From: Clostridia bacterium
GTDB taxonomy: Bacteria > Bacillota_A > Clostridia > Oscillospirales > CAG-382
Direction of reading: 5' to 3'
Length of the DNA: 7,346 nt
NCBI GenBank assembly: GCA_017517985.1
Contig: JAFWWX010000390.1
Coordinates: forward strand, 1 to 7,346
Positions within the stretch are counted from its first letter, which is position 1. Each line of letters starts with the position of its first letter. Shown one piece after another: positions 1-5,745 of the stretch. Under the pieces are notes generated by a model. The model had not been told where the DNA came from, did not search any database, and saw only the letters and a program-made list of their open reading frames with translations. A program made the translations under genes and the position numbers.

Positions 1-12
1 GTAATATTATCC

Positions 13-106
13 CCCTGCCCGAGGAGCTATGGGAGTCGGGCAAAATATGTGGGTCAAGGGAGTCCCTGACTCCCTTGTGGGGGTGTTGGGGGCGACGCCC
101 CTGACA
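13..106. repeat. Three-hairpin intergenic repeat, copy 1
   Basis: This copy and the one at 236-328 are nearly identical. Each holds three consecutive inverted repeats. The first is TGCCCGA/TCGGGCA (16-22 with 36-42). The second is CAAGGGAGTC/GACTCCCTTG with a 3-base loop (55-64 with 68-77). The third is a 10-bp stem around GGGGC-GAC-GCCCC (84-106). It lies beyond the 3' end of polA and resembles the short palindromic repeats scattered between genes in gut Clostridia; that link is from memory. The open frame running through it has no ribosome binding site or recognisable domain and is not a gene. Confidence 0.85.
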
Positions 107-119
107 GAGAGAAGGACAA

Positions 120-190
120 ATTCGGAATTCGGAATTGAGGAGAAAATTTACTGCGTAAATTTTTATTGTTTGAAATTACAAACAATAAAA
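120..190. repeat. AT-rich spacer with direct and inverted repeats between repeat copies
   Basis: Three structures are packed between the two GC-rich copies. ATTCGGAATTCGGAATT (120-136) is a tandem TTCGGAA repeat. AAAATTTAC-TGC-GTAAATTTT (143-163) is a perfect 9-bp hairpin. TTTTATTGTTTG (161-172) pairs perfectly with CAAACAATAAAA (179-190) around a 6-base loop. The last two share bases 161-163, so their full stems cannot form together. No coding potential is seen. Confidence 0.6.
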
Positions 191-235
191 TTTTTGGATT
201 GCAACAAGGCAATTGCACAATCGAGAATATCAAAT

Positions 236-328
236 CCCTGCCCGAGGAGCTATGCGAGTCGGGCAAAGTTGTGGGTCAAGGGAGTCCCTGACTCCCTTGT
301 GGGGGTGTTGGGGGCGACGCCCCTGACA
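236..328. repeat. Three-hairpin intergenic repeat, copy 2
   Basis: This is a direct repeat of 13-106, differing by a one-base length change after the first hairpin and a few substitutions. The stems are at 239-245/259-265, 277-286/290-299 and 306-328. The third stem contains a T-G pair and a G-T pair when read on the plus strand. These become C-A mismatches on the polA-sense strand, so the structure is better formed in plus-strand RNA. Confidence 0.85.
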
Positions 329-337
329 AAGAGATGC

Positions 338-366
338 AAGGGTGTTGGGGGCAACGCCCCTAACAA
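338..366. repeat. Partial third copy: last hairpin of the repeat only
   Basis: Bases 343-365 repeat the third hairpin of the module (GGGGC-AAC-GCCCC core with TGTT/AACA flanks). Relative to copy 2 the loop has changed, and a T-G wobble in the outer stem has become a T-A pair, so pairing is kept or improved. It sits 17 bases beyond the polA stop on the polA 3' side. No T-run follows on either strand, so it is not a standard intrinsic terminator. Confidence 0.75.
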
Positions 367-382
367 AGATAGAGGGCGACTT

Positions 383-1045
383 TTAGTGCGCGTCGTACCA
401 GCTGTCGCCGATTTTCACTTCAACGCTGAGTGGAACAGCAAGAGATACGGCATTTTCCATATTTTCACGAAGAAGCTGTGCGACCTTTTCCGCATCTTCT
501 CGTTTTGATTCCACTATCAGTTCGTCGTGGACCTGAAGTATCAGCTTTGCGCAAAGCCCGGAGTCGAGCAGTGCCTTTTCCGTCTTCACCATCGCCATTT
601 TGATAATATCAGCGGCAGTACCCTGAATGGGGGTGTTCATCGCAAGGCGTTTGCCAAGAGCCTGAAGTGTCTTTTTAGGACTCTGAAGTTCGGGAATGTT
701 TCTTCTTCTGCCGTAAAGGGTGGTTACATATCCGTTATCGGCGGCATTTTCGCAAAGCTCGTCAAGATATCTCTTAACCTGAGGATACTTTGTAAAGTAT
801 CCCTCGATATATGCTGCGGCTTCTTTTTTTGTAACACCAATATCGCCTGCAAGGGAGAAGTCTGATATTCCGTATACTATTCCGAAGTTTACCGCCTTTG
901 CACTCTTTCTCATTTCCGGTGTTACATCCTCTTTTGAAACCCCAAATACCTGAGATGCGGTAGTGGTATGAATATCACCGCCGGAAAGGAAGGTGTCAAC
1001 CATTGTTTTGTCCTCTGAAAGTGCCGCAAGTATTCTCAGCTCAAT
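383..1045 (-). pseudogene. polA: DNA polymerase I, C-terminal polymerase part, separated from the N-terminus by TAG
   Basis: This is the direct in-frame continuation of polA after the amber codon: no base is gained or lost. It begins IELRILAALSEDKT, the second half of motif A. It carries motif B, RKSAKAVNFGIVYG (R678, K682, F686 and Y690 in full-length numbering, equivalent to E. coli R754, K758, F762 and Y766), and motif C, LQVHDELIVE (H805, D806, E807). It ends in a normal C-terminus, GDSWYDAH, and a TAA stop. All fingers and palm residues are intact, so decay, if any, is very recent. The first internal ATG (1001-1003, M647) has no clear ribosome binding site, and a protein starting there would lack the motif A aspartate, so it could not polymerise alone. 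If TAG is read as glutamine or suppressed, this is simply the rest of a functional enzyme. Confidence 0.85.
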
Positions 1046-1048
1046 CTA
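1046..1048 (-). other. In-frame TAG replacing the conserved Gln of Pol I motif A
   Basis: The codon lies in DYS-*-IELR, where nearly all Pol I enzymes have Gln (E. coli Q708, Taq Q613). It is one transition away from CAG, and CAG is the predominant Gln codon in this gene (at least a dozen CAG, one CAA noticed). Six of the seven ORFs I inspected for stop codons end in TAA or TGA and none in TAG; the seventh, the small 44-codon ORF, ends in TGA. No other in-frame TAG was found in the annotated genes. Readings, in order of likelihood, are a recent nonsense mutation or a base-call error, then an amber suppressor, then TAG-to-Gln reassignment. Confidence 0.95.
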
Positions 1049-2941
1049 GGAATAGTCCGCATCTATAAGACAGTAGTCATCATTTTTTGCAACAAAGAAT
1101 TTACGGAGCTCTCTGCCCTCGGCTGTCTTTATCGGAATGTTCTGGAGATTCGGCTCTGCCGAGGAAAGTCTTCCCGTCTGGGTGTATGCGTGCCTGAAGC
1201 TTGTGTGTAGGCGTCCGTCGTCGGAAAGGGCGGAAAGAAGTCCGTCACCGTAGGTAGATTTCAGTTTTGATACTGTTCTGTAGTCAAGTATTTCGTTTAT
1301 CACCGGATGATAGGAACGAAGATGCTCAAGAGTTTCAGCATCTGTGGAAAACCCACTTTTGGTCTTTTTCATCCCCGGAAGTCCCAGCTTTTCAAAAAGC
1401 ACCTCGCCGAGCTGTTTGGGGGAATTTATATTAAACTCACAGCCTGCAAGGCTGTAAATATTTGCTTTTCTTGCCTCTATGCGTTCTTCAAGCTCGAGAT
1501 TGTATTTGCGAAGTCCCACAGCATCAAGCGCCATACCCTCTTTTTCCATTCTTGCAAGGGTAAGTGCTAAGGGAAGCTCTGTTTGGTAGTACAATTCCTC
1601 TGCCTTATAATCCGAGAGGAGCTTTGAAAAATACTCATATAAATAAGGCATAGCAAGAAGGAGCGCAAAGTTGTTCTGTATACTATCTGAACTGTCTGCA
1701 CTCTCGCTCTTTGCAAGTCCGGATAAGTCTTTAGCATCATTTTTTGCTGATGGGTCGCAAAGGTATGCCGCAAGTTTTAAATCGAATATACAGTTTTTAA
1801 GTTCAAGGTCCATTCCGAAAAGGGTAGTTGCAACTGCCTTTGAATCGTAAAGTACACATTTTGCACTGCTTTCAAAAACAGTCGTCAGGTTTTCCTTTGT
1901 TGCAGGAATAAGATATTTATCACCATTGTCTATATATAGCTTTCCGTTTTCAAAATCGGGGTGGACATATATTGTTTCGCCGTCTTTTATTTCTATGGAA
2001 TCAGCCGTTTTGTAGTCAGAAAACTTCTTTTCTTCCTTTAAGGGTAAATCGTTCCCCTCGCCACTTCCGTCAAGACCGAATCTTGTGATGAAATTCCGTA
2101 GTTCAAGGTCGGAGAATATTTCATATAGTCCTGCCCTGTCAATTTCTTCTCTTTTCAAAGAGTCAAAGTCGAGAGCAAGGGGTACTTCCTTAAATATCTC
2201 CGCAAGCTCGTAGCTCAGATATGCAGAATCTTTACCGTCTTTGATTTTCTCTTTCATTTTCGGGGAAAGAGAGGAATTTTCATAGTTTTCATAAAGTCCG
2301 TCGAGAGAGCCGTATTCGCATATAAACTTAAGTGCCGTCTTCTCTCCAACGCCGGGAATGCCGGGGATGTTATCCGAGCTGTCACCCATAAGAGCTTTTA
2401 GGTCAACGAGTCTTTCCGGGGTAAGTCCGCAGTATTTTTCCGAGAATTTTGCCTTATCAAAAAGAATTGTGTCGTTGTTTGTCGCAAGAAGAACAAAGCT
2501 TGTATCGCTAATTAACTGAAGCGAATCTCTGTCACCGGTGAGGATATAACACTCAGAGTTGCCTGCGCTGTCGGATTTTTTAGCGCAAGTGCCGAGTATA
2601 TCGTCTGCCTCGTAGCCCTCAAGTGATAGCACATGGAATCCGAGCTTTTCGCAGATTTCCTTTGCAGGCTCAAGCTGACTTGCAAGCTCCGGTGGCATTC
2701 CGTGACGGTTTGCTTTATAAAGGACGTATTTTTTATGTCTGAAGGTGGGTGCCTTCAGGTCAAAGGCGACTCCCACGGCATCGGGATTTATACCGTCAAC
2801 CGTTTTCATTATAATATTGACAAAGCCGAATATTGCATTTGTAGGTCTTCCGTCACGGGTAGAAAGAGGCTTTACGCCGTAAAAAGCCCTGTTCAGTATG
2901 CTGTTTCCGTCAATTACAAGTATTTTTTTCTTTTCCTGCAT
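1046..2941 (-). CDS. polA: DNA polymerase I, N-terminal 631 residues up to an in-frame amber codon
   Basis: This is the 5' part of polA, the repair and Okazaki-fragment-processing polymerase. The full gene spans 383-2941 (852 codons, a normal length for a clostridial Pol I). Residues about 5-260 are the 5' nuclease domain: VIDGNS at D11, YEADDILG, LTGDRDSLQL and the helix-hairpin-helix DNIPGIPGVGEKTA are all visible. Residues about 300-445 correspond to the 3'-5' exonuclease fold, but the usual DxE motif is absent, as in the proofreading-dead enzymes of Bacillus. From about 455 the polymerase domain begins, with TGRLSSAEPNLQNIP and then motif A, IDADYS, where D629 is the expected metal-binding aspartate. 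The frame ends at TAG 1046-1048. The start ATG follows an AGGAAAGGA purine run by about 12 bases and gives the canonical N-terminus. Family assignment is certain. Whether the product really ends here depends on how the TAG is read. Confidence 0.95.
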   Translation of the reverse strand: MQEKKKILVIDGNSILNRAFYGVKPLSTRDGRPTNAIFGFVNIIMKTVDGINPDAVGVAFDLKAPTFRHKKYVLYKANRHGMPPELASQLEPAKEICEKLGFHVLSLEGYEADDILGTCAKKSDSAGNSECYILTGDRDSLQLISDTSFVLLATNNDTILFDKAKFSEKYCGLTPERLVDLKALMGDSSDNIPGIPGVGEKTALKFICEYGSLDGLYENYENSSLSPKMKEKIKDGKDSAYLSYELAEIFKEVPLALDFDSLKREEIDRAGLYEIFSDLELRNFITRFGLDGSGEGNDLPLKEEKKFSDYKTADSIEIKDGETIYVHPDFENGKLYIDNGDKYLIPATKENLTTVFESSAKCVLYDSKAVATTLFGMDLELKNCIFDLKLAAYLCDPSAKNDAKDLSGLAKSESADSSDSIQNNFALLLAMPYLYEYFSKLLSDYKAEELYYQTELPLALTLARMEKEGMALDAVGLRKYNLELEERIEARKANIYSLAGCEFNINSPKQLGEVLFEKLGLPGMKKTKSGFSTDAETLEHLRSYHPVINEILDYRTVSKLKSTYGDGLLSALSDDGRLHTSFRHAYTQTGRLSSAEPNLQNIPIKTAEGRELRKFFVAKNDDYCLIDADYS

Positions 2942-3028
2942 TTTTACAATATTTCCTTTCCTGCCGTTTCAATATCCGGTTGGTATTTATTTTATCCCGG
3001 GGTGTCATTTTTAGATAAATCCTACGAT

Positions 3029-3036
3029 TTCGACAA
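3029..3036 (-). promoter_or_regulatory. Spo0A-box-like site (TTGTCGAA) in the polA leader
   Basis: The site matches the 7-base 0A box TGTCGAA, the binding motif of the sporulation master regulator Spo0A in Bacillus and Clostridium. It would fall about 10-17 bases downstream of the proposed polA start point, a repressing position. The same bases could instead serve as a poor -35 hexamer. Binding is inferred only from the motif. Confidence 0.3.
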
Positions 3037-3051
3037 TGTATGACAAGCTAT

Positions 3052-3081
3052 ACTATAAAGACTGTATAATCTGGATGCCAA
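3052..3081 (-). promoter_or_regulatory. Candidate sigma-A promoter for polA
   Basis: On the minus strand TTGGCA (3076-3081) and TATAGT (3052-3057) are separated by 18 bases, each one mismatch from consensus. Transcription would start near 3045 and give a leader of about 100 bases to the polA ATG. The 192-base gap between polA and the upstream transporter holds no gene. A second possibility, TTGTCG-N17-TAAAAA, lies closer to the gene. Confidence 0.4.
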
Positions 3082-3133
3082 TGTTATTAGAGGCACGTTC
3101 GTGTTAAGTTAGGAATAAAAAATCATTCTTAAA

Positions 3134-4153
3134 TTACACTAATCCCATACACCACTCAACACAAATGGCAACAATGACTACAAGTACTGATATTATAAAT
3201 CCGTGAATCATTGGATTTATTCCGGACTTTTTCATATCCTTAAAGCTTGTGTTTAATCCTATTGCCGCAAGTGCAGTAACCATCAAAAATTTACTTATAT
3301 CTTTAGCAACTGATGAAACATTTGCCGGTATCATTCCCATACTGTTTACTGCTGCCAAAGCCAAAAATCCCAAAATAAACCATGGAAACAGCCTTAAAAT
3401 ATTAACTTTCTGATATGAAGCATCAGAGATTTCTTTTCTCTTCAACTTCAAATTTATAAAAGAAAACACCAAAACTGTCGGGATTATACTAAGTGTTCTT
3501 GTCAGTTTAACCATAGTAGCGAAATCGCCTGCACCTTCTGAAAAAGCATATCCTGCAGCAACCACGCTTGATGTATCATTTACTGCCGTACCTGCCCATA
3601 ATCCGTAAGCCATATCGCTTAGTCCCAAAGCTCTGCCCATTATAGGAAACAATATAATCATTGCCATATCAAACAAAAAAGTTGCTGACATTGCATAAGC
3701 AATATCAGAATCTTTTGCATCAATAACAGGGGCAATAGCCGCAATGGCAGAACCGCCACAAATCCCTGTTCCTGCTGAAATCAGATTTGAAAGCTTCCAA
3801 TTTAACTTCAAAGCCTTACCTATAAAGAAACCTCCGCCAAAACAAGTCAAAAGAGTGAAAACCATTACCATCAATGATAATTTACCCACGGAAAGAATCA
3901 CCCCAACACTGAGAGAAGCGCCAAGGAGAATAATAGCAAATTTCAAAACTTTCTTTGATGCAAACTTGATTCCTGCTTTCAAGAAATCCGGCCTCCAAAA
4001 ATGATTAATTATCATTCCTATAAATAGTGCAATAACCGATGCTCCCACAATATGTATTGGTAGACGGCTTTCAATTGTTTTTGCCACTACTGCAATCAAA
4101 ATTGATATTGCTAATCCGGGAATAATTCCCCACACCTTTTTTATAATTTTCAT
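3134..4153 (-). CDS. YeiH/UPF0324-family membrane transporter (putative sulfate exporter family)
   Basis: This is a 339-residue polytopic inner-membrane protein of the YeiH family (UPF0324, Cons_hypoth698), normally 330-350 residues. About ten hydrophobic segments run through the whole protein. The family signatures are present: GTGICGGSAIAAIAPVI (from residue 128) and GTAVNDTSSVVAAGYAF (from residue 188), plus the C-terminal SKFLMVTALAAIGL. Some databases call the family a putative sulfate exporter; the substrate is not well established and cannot be read here. I chose the ATG at 4151-4153 (MKIIKKVW) because AGAGG lies just upstream. A longer frame adds ten residues with no ribosome binding site and runs into the previous gene. 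The ATG overlaps the TGA of the truncated DUF559 gene as ATGA, suggesting coupled translation. The LysR-type regulator often found beside yeiH is not in this window. Confidence 0.9.
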   Translation of the reverse strand: MKIIKKVWGIIPGLAISILIAVVAKTIESRLPIHIVGASVIALFIGMIINHFWRPDFLKAGIKFASKKVLKFAIILLGASLSVGVILSVGKLSLMVMVFTLLTCFGGGFFIGKALKLNWKLSNLISAGTGICGGSAIAAIAPVIDAKDSDIAYAMSATFLFDMAMIILFPIMGRALGLSDMAYGLWAGTAVNDTSSVVAAGYAFSEGAGDFATMVKLTRTLSIIPTVLVFSFINLKLKRKEISDASYQKVNILRLFPWFILGFLALAAVNSMGMIPANVSSVAKDISKFLMVTALAAIGLNTSFKDMKKSGINPMIHGFIISVLVVIVAICVEWCMGLV

Positions 4154-4395
4154 ATTATACCTCTTTTCAACAAATTTCGACAATCCTTATAATGTTGTGA
4201 ACCGTCAAGTTCAATCACAATTTTAGCTGTTGCAATATAAGAATCAACAGTATAGTTACCGCTAACCTTTTGTCTGTTGACAGTTACAGGTAATGATTTT
4301 AAAAAGTCATACCACAAATGTCGTTCTTCTTTTGTCATATTCTTTCTCAATGCTTTAGCATTACCTGTTAATTTAGCATTGTTTGTTTTATTCAT
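4150..4395 (-). pseudogene. C-terminally truncated DUF559 (Vsr-like endonuclease-related) gene
   Basis: The 81-residue frame begins MNKTNNAKLTGNAKALRKNMTK and contains the DUF559 core: EERHLWYDFL, VNRQKVSGNYTVDSYI and KIVIELDGSQHY. DUF559 proteins are about 110-130 residues, have a Vsr/restriction-endonuclease-like fold, and continue after the GSQHY motif with a further 40-50 residues. Here the similarity stops at HY and the frame runs into nine unrelated residues (KDCRNLLKRGII region) and a TGA. The loss therefore looks like a deletion joining the gene to the leader of the downstream transporter near 4185-4195. The start is the ATG at 4393-4395, preceded by GAGGTGG at good spacing; a longer 90-residue frame would begin inside the upstream repeat. 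It overlaps the next gene by ATGA. It probably has no activity of its own, though it may still be translated. Confidence 0.75.
4176..4183 (-). promoter_or_regulatory. Spo0A-box-like site (TTGTCGAA) upstream of the YeiH-family gene
   Basis: The site is an exact TTGTCGAA 22 bases before the transporter ATG, inside the 3' end of the truncated DUF559 frame. A TATAAT (4154-4159) lies 17-18 bases further, but its start point would fall after the ATG, so it cannot drive the full gene. If functional, the box would act as an operator rather than an activator site. Confidence 0.25.
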
Positions 4396-4410
4396 TTCCA
4401 CCTCATCCGA

Positions 4411-4423
4411 GTTGCTACGCAAC
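4411..4423. repeat. Small hairpin GTTGC-TAC-GCAAC
   Basis: This is a perfect 5-bp stem with a 3-base loop, directly upstream of the DUF559 ribosome binding site and next to the terminator-like hairpin at 4427-4452. Together they form one compact palindromic intergenic unit. Confidence 0.5.
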
Positions 4424-4426
4424 CTA

Positions 4427-4452
4427 CCTTCCCCTCAAGGGTAAGGCTTTTT
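4427..4452 (+). terminator. Terminator-like palindrome at the 3' end of the metallopeptidase gene
   Basis: CCTTCCCCTCAAGGGTAAGG forms a stem with one internal mismatch and is followed by CTTTTT on the plus strand, the layout of an intrinsic terminator. All annotated genes run on the minus strand, where the run is an A-tract before the stem, so it may be a repeat rather than a working terminator. It resembles intergenic repeats common in gut Firmicutes. The stop codon of the metallopeptidase ORF lies inside its loop. Confidence 0.45.
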
Positions 4453-5562
4453 AAACGGACAGCCTTCGATATTCTTACTATAAATGAGATAAGGTTTAGA
4501 TGTAAACCGTTTTAGGCCACAACCTCGTGTTATGTTAGCGCCAAAAAAATTTTTCTTCTTTTTAACATCTTTTCCTTTATCATATAGTCGTTCAAGTTCT
4601 TCTGTTTTAATTGACAGAATTTTAATAGCATTGTTTTGTTTTTCAAAATTAACATGTAAATCTTTAAGCAATCTAGTGTCGTATAATTTACGCAATACGG
4701 GATTATATTCCTCATTAGAATTTAACAACTTCAAACCTTCGTTTATTTGTTCTATATATTCCTGTATAATATTCTTTTCTGCATTTAAACATTGAACTAG
4801 ATCATCTAATTTTTTAATAAGCTTAGAACATTCTTCCATCTTTTGTTCGTGTATTTTCAATTCATTTGACATATCAGAAACAACATTTACTGTGCTATCC
4901 ATTTCATAAACAATATTTGAAAATAAAAAGCTGTTATTAACTTTGTTAAGCATATCAATAACATTCCGATTTAATCCAAACTCAACTACATCTTTATTTA
5001 TACTACGCAATTTACATATTAATAAATATATAAAACAAAAACTTTCTAAATGTAAATATCCAACTTTACTAACATTCGTTGTTATTGTTTGTTCATTTAT
5101 TATCCTGTCTTCAACGTAATTTCCGTTAAGAGACAGCTTTCCTAATCCTACATATACAGTTGCGATATCCGTCAAAACTTCATTCTCAATTTCTAAACTG
5201 TAAAATAATCCTTTATTTCTTAAATATTTATGCATTATCTCGTGAGCAAGTACAGCAATAGTTTGAGAAAAAGACTTACATACATTCACATTGATATCTA
5301 TATACGATACTTTTCCATCATATTCTATCGTACCGCCTTTGTCTTTTGCACCTTTTGTTACAATGAACGTTGCCTCTAATCCCACAAACTCTGCAATTTT
5401 TTTGGTCAACACATTCAAATTATCTTTATATGGCATCAAATCAATAGGATTCAACACTTTAAAACTGATATGTTTTCCTAAGTTCTTTTCAAGGTACATA
5501 ACTTTATCAATATAATCATACGCATTTTTTTCAGTTAAAGAAATCTGTGTATATTTTGACAT
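4435..5562 (-). CDS. Uncharacterised HEXXH zinc-metallopeptidase-like protein with C-terminal coiled coil
   Basis: The product is a 375-residue soluble protein that I do not recognise as a named family. The segment AVLAHEIMHKYL carries the zinc-binding HEXXH (H107, E108, H111). It is followed 17 residues later by E128-V-L-T-D132, an ExxxD that fits the third ligand of gluzincin peptidases. The N-terminal ~100 residues lead into strand-like VSYIDINVNV just before the helix. Residues about 226-330 are rich in Lys, Glu, Leu and Asn and look like one or two long coiled-coil helices. There is no signal peptide or clear membrane segment, so it probably acts in the cytoplasm on an unknown target. 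The start at 5560-5562 has a clear AGGAG eight bases upstream; the 15-residue longer frame does not. The last residues (PFKKPYP) are encoded by a terminator-like repeat, so the native C-terminus may have been replaced. The gene is visibly more AT-rich than polA, consistent with transfer. It is certainly an ORF of interest; its function is unknown. Confidence 0.8.
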   Translation of the reverse strand: MSKYTQISLTEKNAYDYIDKVMYLEKNLGKHISFKVLNPIDLMPYKDNLNVLTKKIAEFVGLEATFIVTKGAKDKGGTIEYDGKVSYIDINVNVCKSFSQTIAVLAHEIMHKYLRNKGLFYSLEIENEVLTDIATVYVGLGKLSLNGNYVEDRIINEQTITTNVSKVGYLHLESFCFIYLLICKLRSINKDVVEFGLNRNVIDMLNKVNNSFLFSNIVYEMDSTVNVVSDMSNELKIHEQKMEECSKLIKKLDDLVQCLNAEKNIIQEYIEQINEGLKLLNSNEEYNPVLRKLYDTRLLKDLHVNFEKQNNAIKILSIKTEELERLYDKGKDVKKKKNFFGANITRGCGLKRFTSKPYLIYSKNIEGCPFKKPYP

Positions 5563-5665
5563 ACTTATCGCTCCTAAAAAGTAATTCGTTATTATATTTT
5601 TTAGCATAATAGGCGGCCGCTTTTAAGCAACCGGACAAGCAATCAGAAAAAGTAACATTAATCAT
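5531..5665 (-). CDS. Small ORF (44 residues) upstream of and overlapping the metallopeptidase start
   Basis: The frame begins MINVTFSDCLSGCLKAAAYY and ends at TGA 5531-5533, 32 bases inside the metallopeptidase gene in another frame. It has a strong ribosome binding site, GGAGG seven bases before the ATG. The start has a faint resemblance to the N-terminus of DUF1835-type proteins (a short strand followed by a Gly-rich turn and a helix), so it may be a remnant of such a gene. It could also be a leader peptide coupling translation to the metallopeptidase. Against it, a near-consensus promoter overlaps its start codon, so transcripts from that promoter would not carry it. Confidence 0.4.
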   Translation of the reverse strand: MINVTFSDCLSGCLKAAAYYAKKYNNELLFRSDKYVKIYTDFFN

Positions 5666-5689
5666 ATTTATTCCTCCGCTTTTTGTCAA
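5661..5689 (-). promoter_or_regulatory. Near-consensus sigma-A promoter for the metallopeptidase gene
   Basis: TTGACA (5684-5689) is a perfect -35, and TATGAT (5661-5666) after exactly 17 bases is one mismatch from the -10 consensus. The start point would be near 5654, giving a leader of about 90 bases to the AGGAG-led ATG at 5562. The -10 overlaps the start codon of the small ORF, so one of the two calls may be wrong. Confidence 0.5.
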
Positions 5690-5691
5690 TA

Positions 5692-5698
5692 TTCGACA
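5692..5698 (-). promoter_or_regulatory. Spo0A-box-like site (TGTCGAA) abutting the metallopeptidase promoter
   Basis: This exact 7-base 0A box lies two bases upstream of the TTGACA hexamer, centred near -40. Spo0A activates sigma-A promoters from sites next to the -35. It is the best placed of the three boxes in this window. Binding is inferred from the motif. Confidence 0.35.
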
Positions 5699-5745
5699 TC
5701 CTTACTACAAGGTATAGAAGGTTCAGCAGTATCAACTTAAAGACC

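Noticed and set aside
29..508. Plus-strand open frame of 159 codons through the left-end repeats into polA
   Set aside because: It translates the palindromic repeats, shows no domain, lacks a convincing ribosome binding site and runs antisense into the end of polA.
1046..1048. TAG in polA as a pyrrolysine site
   Set aside because: The position is an invariant Gln in the Pol I family and no pyl genes or special downstream structure are visible; a CAG-to-TAG change explains it better.
3040..3070. Plus-strand promoter ATGACA-N19-TATAAT
   Set aside because: The spacing is long and no plus-strand gene follows; it would read antisense into the transporter. It overlaps the better-supported minus-strand polA promoter.
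4154..4182. TTGTCG-N18-TATAAT as the promoter of the YeiH-family gene
   Set aside because: The start point would fall downstream of the chosen ATG, and no later in-frame start is plausible. A similar TTGTCA-N18-TATAAT before the S23-like gene fails for the same reason.
5563..5607. Longer metallopeptidase start (15 extra residues)
   Set aside because: The ATG at 5562 has a clear AGGAG at eight bases, while the upstream ATG has none.
5613..5620. NotI site GCGGCCGC as a cloning scar
   Set aside because: It reads naturally as Lys-Ala-Ala-Ala codons in the small ORF, and there is no vector-like sequence around it.
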